DNA of 64,000 nucleotides, from contig NW_019211454.1 in the NCBI RefSeq assembly GCF_002443255.2, positions 38,063,719 to 38,127,718 of the forward strand. The letters are read 5' to 3'. Source of the DNA: Varroa destructor. Lineage: Eukaryota > Arthropoda > Arachnida > Mesostigmata > Varroidae. This document shows positions 59,101-64,000 of the stretch, in pieces (within the stretch, counting starts at the first letter, position 1; every line of letters starts with the position of its first letter). A model generated the notes under the pieces. It saw nothing but the letters and a program-made list of their open reading frames with translations, did no database searches and was not told where the DNA came from. Position numbers and translations under genes: made by a program.

Positions 59101-62100
59101 ATATTGCTGGCTTGGCAGGTTCTCTCCCAGGCGGCTGGCTGATCTATTGCGACTGGTTTCTTCAGACTCTCGCCAATCAAAATCGTTAGTGGTAAGCCTA
59201 TTCTCGAGCATTAAATAGTTATCGCAAGGGTATCAGCGAGATGTCCGGTAAGTGACAAGAGTACCAGATCATAAGAATAATTACTTCGACGACTGGATTC
59301 GCAACGTCATAAGAAAACGAGCTTGAGAAGTGAAGTCTACACAACTGAAAACTATCGATAAATATTTAATTTTTTTGTCACACCCTGTATATGAATCAAA
59401 TCAATTTCACGAGTCTACAAGATGAAGCTTAGGTCTATTCTATAGGTTTCCAGCGTATGTGGAGTGTATTGTAAGAGAGCAGGTTTCGCTTGCACATACA
59501 TTTATTATGCGTGTAAATACATACCATGATGATTTAAACTAAAAGTGAATATTCCGCGCGTTTTTCAGACATCGTTGCTCCACAGGATGTAGTTTTTGAT
59601 CACTTCTCTATACATTTCTATGAACAATATGTTAGAACAGAATGTTATTTCGTTGTGTATCATAATCTGCTCAATGTATCAAATTCGCAGTCCTCGGTAG
59701 ACGCGTTGTTGGAAACTGCGTCTTATCTGGTGGCCTGGATCTGTAAACTGGAAGATACGTTTCCCCAAGAGCAAGTTTGACCTCGTACACTTATGTCAAG
59801 ATTCGATCGATCCATACTGTGAACTAAAATGGCGTCTAGTCCGTTTTGTATGTAGGGCGCAGAGGTAGATCTTAAAAAAGCTATTGTCTAATAATTTCCT
59901 AGGTCATAATTTAAACGTTCATATTGAGGCAGATGTTTGGTGTACCTTGTTAGTTAGTACGTAATGCAAATTGCAAACTTAAGGTTGATCGCCTTCGAAA
60001 GTCTTCCTACCCGAACTGCCCTACCGCAAAATGCACCTTAACTGATTGGACACTGTTGAGTCGTTGGCATTGTATAAAAGTCAATGTAGAAGGTCGGTAA
60101 ACATTTCTTTAAGCTGTTCGGCCGTTACGAGCGAATCCGGCATACTTCGAAATGAAGAACTTCTTGAGTTAGTGGGGCTGGTACCATGATTTAATATATT
60201 AGAAATATTCTCCTTTAACTTTCTCCCGCTGGTGCCAGCGCCATCATTCGCGTTTCTATACGTGATTTTTCAATCACATCAATGGCTTCTCGAAGTTAAT
60301 CGATAGTGGGACGTGCTTCCCATCAGTTCTTTTTTTAAAGCCCTGTAACGACACGGGATGAGATCAAAAGAATCGGTGAGCTAAGGTTAGATATTTATTT
60401 GCTCAATTCAGGATGATGCACGCAGCACGGCAATGAGGTCTGACGTTGTCATGAAAGAATCAGATTGCGTGCTTTCAATTGCCGTACCAATGATTTATGA
60501 GTCTTCTGAATAATTGGAGCTAGCAGACTGTATTCATTATTTCGTTTTTGACGAGCACCTTTTAGTAGCGGATGCCACTGATGTCCGTTATAAATACTGC
60601 CGCCAGGTTATATCCGAATTAACTCAATTCTGCCACCGAAGTAAAGTTCCCCCAGAGCGCCACTATTCTTTCGCTTGTGCCCTTCGCGGCCGGCGATAGA
60701 GGTTGAGCTATTTCTTCGTCTATGGGGCCCGTGTGCTACTTTTTTGTTGATTAAAGTTCCGCAAATCGCAAGTGGAATACATCGCACGCATTTCCAATTG
60801 GCCTGTAGTCAGTTCATAAAGAACTCATTTTTTTACTTAGTTTCCGCATTTTCAGTAGTTATGTTCTAATTTTGTGACACGTCACATGTTGAATGCCGAT
60901 TTTAGACGACGGAACCCTTAGGCCTCAGACCCTGTTATTGTGAGAAAACTTCCTTCGTTGTGGCAGTTAATCGGATTCTTACTGGCCTTATTCCAGTCTC
61001 CTTTTTCAAATTTCGCATAGTTCATGTACTATGCTTTCGGATTAGGCTGTATTGCCAAATATCTTCACCAATCGTTGACAAATTCGCGAAGCGCTCTGTT
61101 TTTCCAGTAGCAAAAATTTGGCTACTAAACATTGGTTTTTAAGACTGAAGGGTATTTTCCGTCTGAACTTATTTTTCCTACAGTGAAACCGATCACCTCT
61201 CATCCATAAGTTTCGAGAAGACTGGGGTACCTCCCAAGCAAATTTCATGTGCTAGCACCATATAATGTAAAAGTTATCCAGTTTTACAATCCGCCCGATT
61301 CGTTTTTAGTAGCCTGATGTTTAAGATCTTTTATTTATCTATTTACATTCTAAAAATAATATATTTAATTTAATTTAATTTGGGTCTACTGGTCCAACCG
61401 AAATTAATTTGTAACAGAATTATAAAGGCACTATAAATGAAAAATGTCACCGGTATTGGTATCATAAAAACTCGACCGATATTTTGCTTTTTTCAGTTGC
61501 CCATTGTTGAAGTGATCAACTTCGTTCCCGGGACGTAGACACAGTTTGCAACCTGCTGTTGATACCTAGTATAATTTACTATGGACGTGAGGGCAGATTC
61601 TTCCTCAAAGCTAAGCAGATGTTACCAAAGACCCACCGATGTACGTGGTCATAGTTCAGCCCAATTGGACGACTGTGCCACTTTTGAGACATCATCGACG
61701 ACTTTTAATGAAAAGGAAATTTTGGATGACTTCAAGTGTACGGAGGAACCAGGAGTTAGTAAAAGGGATCGAGTCCGTCATCTCTATGGAGATACTGCTC
61801 AACTACCGACAGTTCTGCGTCTACCTCCCTCTCGGGGCAAACGACCTCCACTAGGAAAGTTGCGAAAACCCAGACGCCTATTGGCGAATCTGGAACTACC
61901 AAATTCGGATGTAGGAAAATTTTTCGTCGTGAGGGGAAACCCTTCATCATACCTTGAACAAATAACGTCTGATACTGTTGCAATTCCTGCACGTCCAGTA
62001 GCAGCGGCGAGTCGCCCGTACGGCATGTCTATCTTGGCGATCATCGCGGCTGAAACGCGCGCCGATCTCAGTAACACGATTACGATCGCCTCGGACAAAC

Positions 62101-62150
62101 TTGAAGAATATCTACGATACACCAAGAGTATAGTGCCAACTGATATTTAG
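56199..62150 (+). CDS. five-exon gene, basic Ser/Thr-rich protein, unknown
   Basis: Plus-strand exons chaining in phase: 56199-56285 (donor ATAGA|GTAAGT), 56450-56524 (acceptor CAGCCAG, donor GAAG|GTAACA), 57003-57146 (acceptor GAAAACAG, donor CTCA|GTAAGG), 57873-58369 (acceptor GAATTTAG, donor GTGGAA|GTATGT) and 61597-62150 (acceptor GGGCAG, stop TAG). The last may instead begin at an ATG at 61581. The product is hydrophilic, with segments such as RVQKSRII, NERRIDSKRVFFTDSRSTQ, MNRARARGRQQQNNQR, PKLKGLIGSKRILGANK and LGKLRKPRRLLANLE. There is no membrane segment or recognised domain, so it looks like a disordered cytoplasmic or nuclear region of a larger protein. Exons 2-4 are the best supported; the first exon start and last exon acceptor are weak. 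Confidence 0.5.
58800..58844. repeat. perfect 20-bp inverted repeat with 5-nt loop
   Basis: GTAACCGTTGAAACATTGAT at 58800-58819 is the exact reverse complement of 58825-58844, with loop GAAAT. No flanking target duplication or ORF suggests an active element. Confidence 0.9.
58978..59211 (-). CDS. possible first exon, unknown
   Basis: ATG at 59211 and 78 codons without a stop, ending at a good donor (TTGCAG|GTATTT), phase 0. It encodes a hydrophilic sequence starting MLENRLTTNDFDWRESEE. Antisense within the large intron of the plus-strand gene; no partner exon was found. Confidence 0.3.
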
Positions 62151-63138
62151 GTTGTACTTGCAAATAAGTAAATCGTAATTGAGTACATGCTTCATTCGAC
62201 TTTTTTGAAATTCTATTCCGGATATATATAGCATGTAACTCTGTCATAAAATGTTTTTTAGTGAAAAATCACACCTTGCGTATAAATCTTTGGGGGAAAC
62301 TGCATATGCCGAATCATATGGCAGAAATCACCTTCAAGAAGGCCCTATTTCGCTGTTGATTCAAACAAAAAAAACAGCCTATTAAATTTGTCTTTCGTTC
62401 ATTTGAGGAGAGTAAATACAATAACTTGATATTGTAATTAACATGGATGATTATATGGGCTAAATAATAAATCAAAAAATCTTTGATTTTTAAAGTTCGT
62501 TGATTTTTACAGAAATTAGACATAGAAAATCTCTCTCTATACTTAACGAAACAAAGCAACTAAAAGGTAAAAGATCTTTTTTTCTACCTGTAAAAACTGG
62601 TTTGAATACCGACGTCTTTGAATGAATAAGGTGTGTTTTACTGCTGTGGAACGCGTTTAGATATCATTGTTTCTTTCATTCAACTTAATTAAGCAAAAGT
62701 TCGAGTGGATGCCGCCAATGCTACATAACAACCCAATCGGTTTTGCTGAATCTCACACATCTTTATTCGTAGCTCTACGCATCTCTTTAACATATCCTCA
62801 GTCTCTTACTGCACTTGGGCTAAATGTCGAAAAATGAAACGCTAAGTTTCATGTACTTATGCTTTACAACTCGCTAAGCTTAGATAATCGGTTGGGTGTT
62901 AGTATTATTTGTGACGGAAGCTCTGTATGAGCGAAGCTATAAGACACAACCACAAGACGTCCTGTCAATATATTTGTACGATGCTTCGAAAATATCAGAA
63001 GACTGATCGTAGTGTCCCCCTTCCGTTCATACCAAGTCAAACTGGCAGGAAAAAAATATGAGTTGATGGCCTCGATGTTCCCAGGGTGGGAAAACATGTG
63101 ACACTGCTGCTTGTCGCTTCGTACTAGACCTCTAAGCC
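62151..63138. other. non-coding tract
   Basis: Strongly AT-rich 3' flank of the plus-strand gene; short ORFs only. Confidence 0.45.
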
Positions 63139-63704
63139 GGCATTAACTCTGAACAGCATCAGCACAGCGGATCCTGCCGCCACCGCCGTAGCCAATGGCG
63201 TGGCAGTAATGGGGGTTGCACGAACCCAGACAGAAACGCGAAGCATCAGTTAGATACACATCTCTTATTTATAAGGTGCTCGAGCTCCGCTTAGCGATTC
63301 GCTAGCTCGTCTACATCTCGTGCTAAATGTCACAGACATAGAGCATAATGCTAAGCGTAAAGCTGGCAACGGTGCTGCTGGTACTGATACCATTAGCGTT
63401 GGCACAAAGGATGCGGCCGGTCCTGTGCATGCAGCTGTGACCCACCGCGGCGTTTGTTGTGACCGTATTTCGTTTACGGCCTCCTCATCGAGCTGCTGCT
63501 ACCGCCTGGCGGCGTTGGTGTTCGTTGCCCTCCATCAGGGTCCCCGGTCATCTAAGCTCGATGGCATCTTTGGCGCGCTATTACACCTTCCACGACTGCG
63601 GTAACAACCGCTACGGTGACTGCGACAACGACGTCTACTTCTTTCTTCTCATCGCCCTCCTCCTTCTACTCCTACCCCCCATCTCCCCCTCGGTGCCGAA
63701 GTGA
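63139..63704 (+). other. GC-rich block with open frames, possible 5' exon
   Basis: Composition changes sharply to GC-rich. A plus-strand frame at 63139-63249 reads ALTLNSISTADPAATAVANG up to a TAG. An ATG at 63348 opens a 31-codon ORF starting with a textbook signal-peptide pattern. All three frames are partly open because of composition, so no CDS is called with confidence. Confidence 0.3.
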
Positions 63705-63915
63705 AGAAGCATCAACAACAGCAGCAACAGGAAAGCAGCGGCAGCAACGGTTGCACCACTAAATCTGCACTGGCACAACAGCTGCCAGCCGCTGCCGCCG
63801 CCGTCGCCGTCGCCGTCGCTGCTGCTGCTGCTACGTAGATCTCGCTCGCCTAGCGGCCGGCCGATCGGTCGGTTGGTCTGTCTGTCTGTCTGTCTGCCTG
63901 CCTGCCTGCCTGCCT
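63705..63915 (+). repeat. compound simple-repeat array (CAG/CAA, GCC/GTC/GCT, CTGT/CTGC)
   Basis: Successive CAA/CAG triplets (about 63712-63750), GCC/GTC then GCT triplets (about 63784-63834), and a CTGT run passing into CTGC (about 63876-63915). In one frame this encodes poly-Gln then Ala/Val; it may equally be a 5' UTR. Confidence 0.85.
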
Positions 63916-64000
63916 ATATGGACGTATGGTTGGCCGTCTGACCGACTAGTTGGGGTTCGTCCGTTGAACGAAAACTGCTGACGGAGAGTGGCTGACTAGC

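Larger units (their letters stand above)
58370..61596. other. large intron of the plus-strand gene
   Basis: AT-rich, with the 20-bp perfect hairpin at 58800-58844 and a minus-strand exon candidate at 58978-59211. Nothing else was recognised. Confidence 0.4.

Noticed and set aside
1..64000. CRISPR arrays, rRNA genes, bacterial operons, retroviral or retrotransposon polyproteins
   Set aside because: No regularly spaced repeats, no long open polyprotein frames and no rRNA-like blocks were seen on either strand.

Overview
The window looks like arthropod nuclear DNA, most plausibly from a mite or close relative. It is AT-rich by eye. Coding sequence comes as short exons (about 60-500 bp) bounded by GT/AG sites and separated by introns of roughly 60 bp to several kb. 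Simple repeats are common and tRNA-derived SINE pieces are present. The recognisable families are animal ones: an ionotropic receptor (IR) array, a Spatzle-like cystine-knot ligand and a Ras/Dexras-type GTPase. There is no sign of prokaryotic operons, rRNA genes, CRISPR or viral sequence. The species assignment is inference only.

Layout. (1) 0.1-2.5 kb, minus strand: the 5' coding exons of a Ras-like GTPase that runs off the left edge; a GC-rich block at 9.4-10.1 kb may hold its promoter and non-coding first exon. (2) 11-20.4 kb, minus strand: a secreted precursor. Two exons at 12.0 and 13.6 kb encode a Spatzle-type (Toll ligand) cystine knot. A chain of phase-compatible exons up to a signal-peptide exon at 20.4 kb may be the pro-region of the same gene. 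(3) 22-34 kb: isolated but well-formed exons of several unidentified genes. These are a Cys-rich minus-strand exon at 22.7 kb, the 3' end of a plus-strand gene at 25 kb with a poly(A) signal, and short two-exon minus-strand models at 31 and 33 kb. (4) 37.5-54.6 kb, minus strand: a tandem array of divergent ionotropic receptors. Copy A (9 exons, about 509 codons) looks intact. Copy B has matching exon lengths and phases but carries a GC donor and a damaged last exon. Copies C and D between them are fragments. (5) 56.2-62.2 kb, plus strand: a five-exon chain for a basic, Ser/Thr-rich protein of unknown function. (6) 63.1-64 kb: a GC-rich simple-repeat block resembling a 5' UTR or first exon.

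How it fits together. The IR units are paralogues: exons of 91, 164, 152, 329 and 173 bp have identical lengths in A and B, with the same intron phases. The array therefore arose by tandem duplication followed by decay of some units. The other genes are unrelated neighbours. Exon models come from manual reading of splice sites and reading phase. In introns of this composition chance in-phase exons are easy to find, so models without a recognisable domain are given low confidence.
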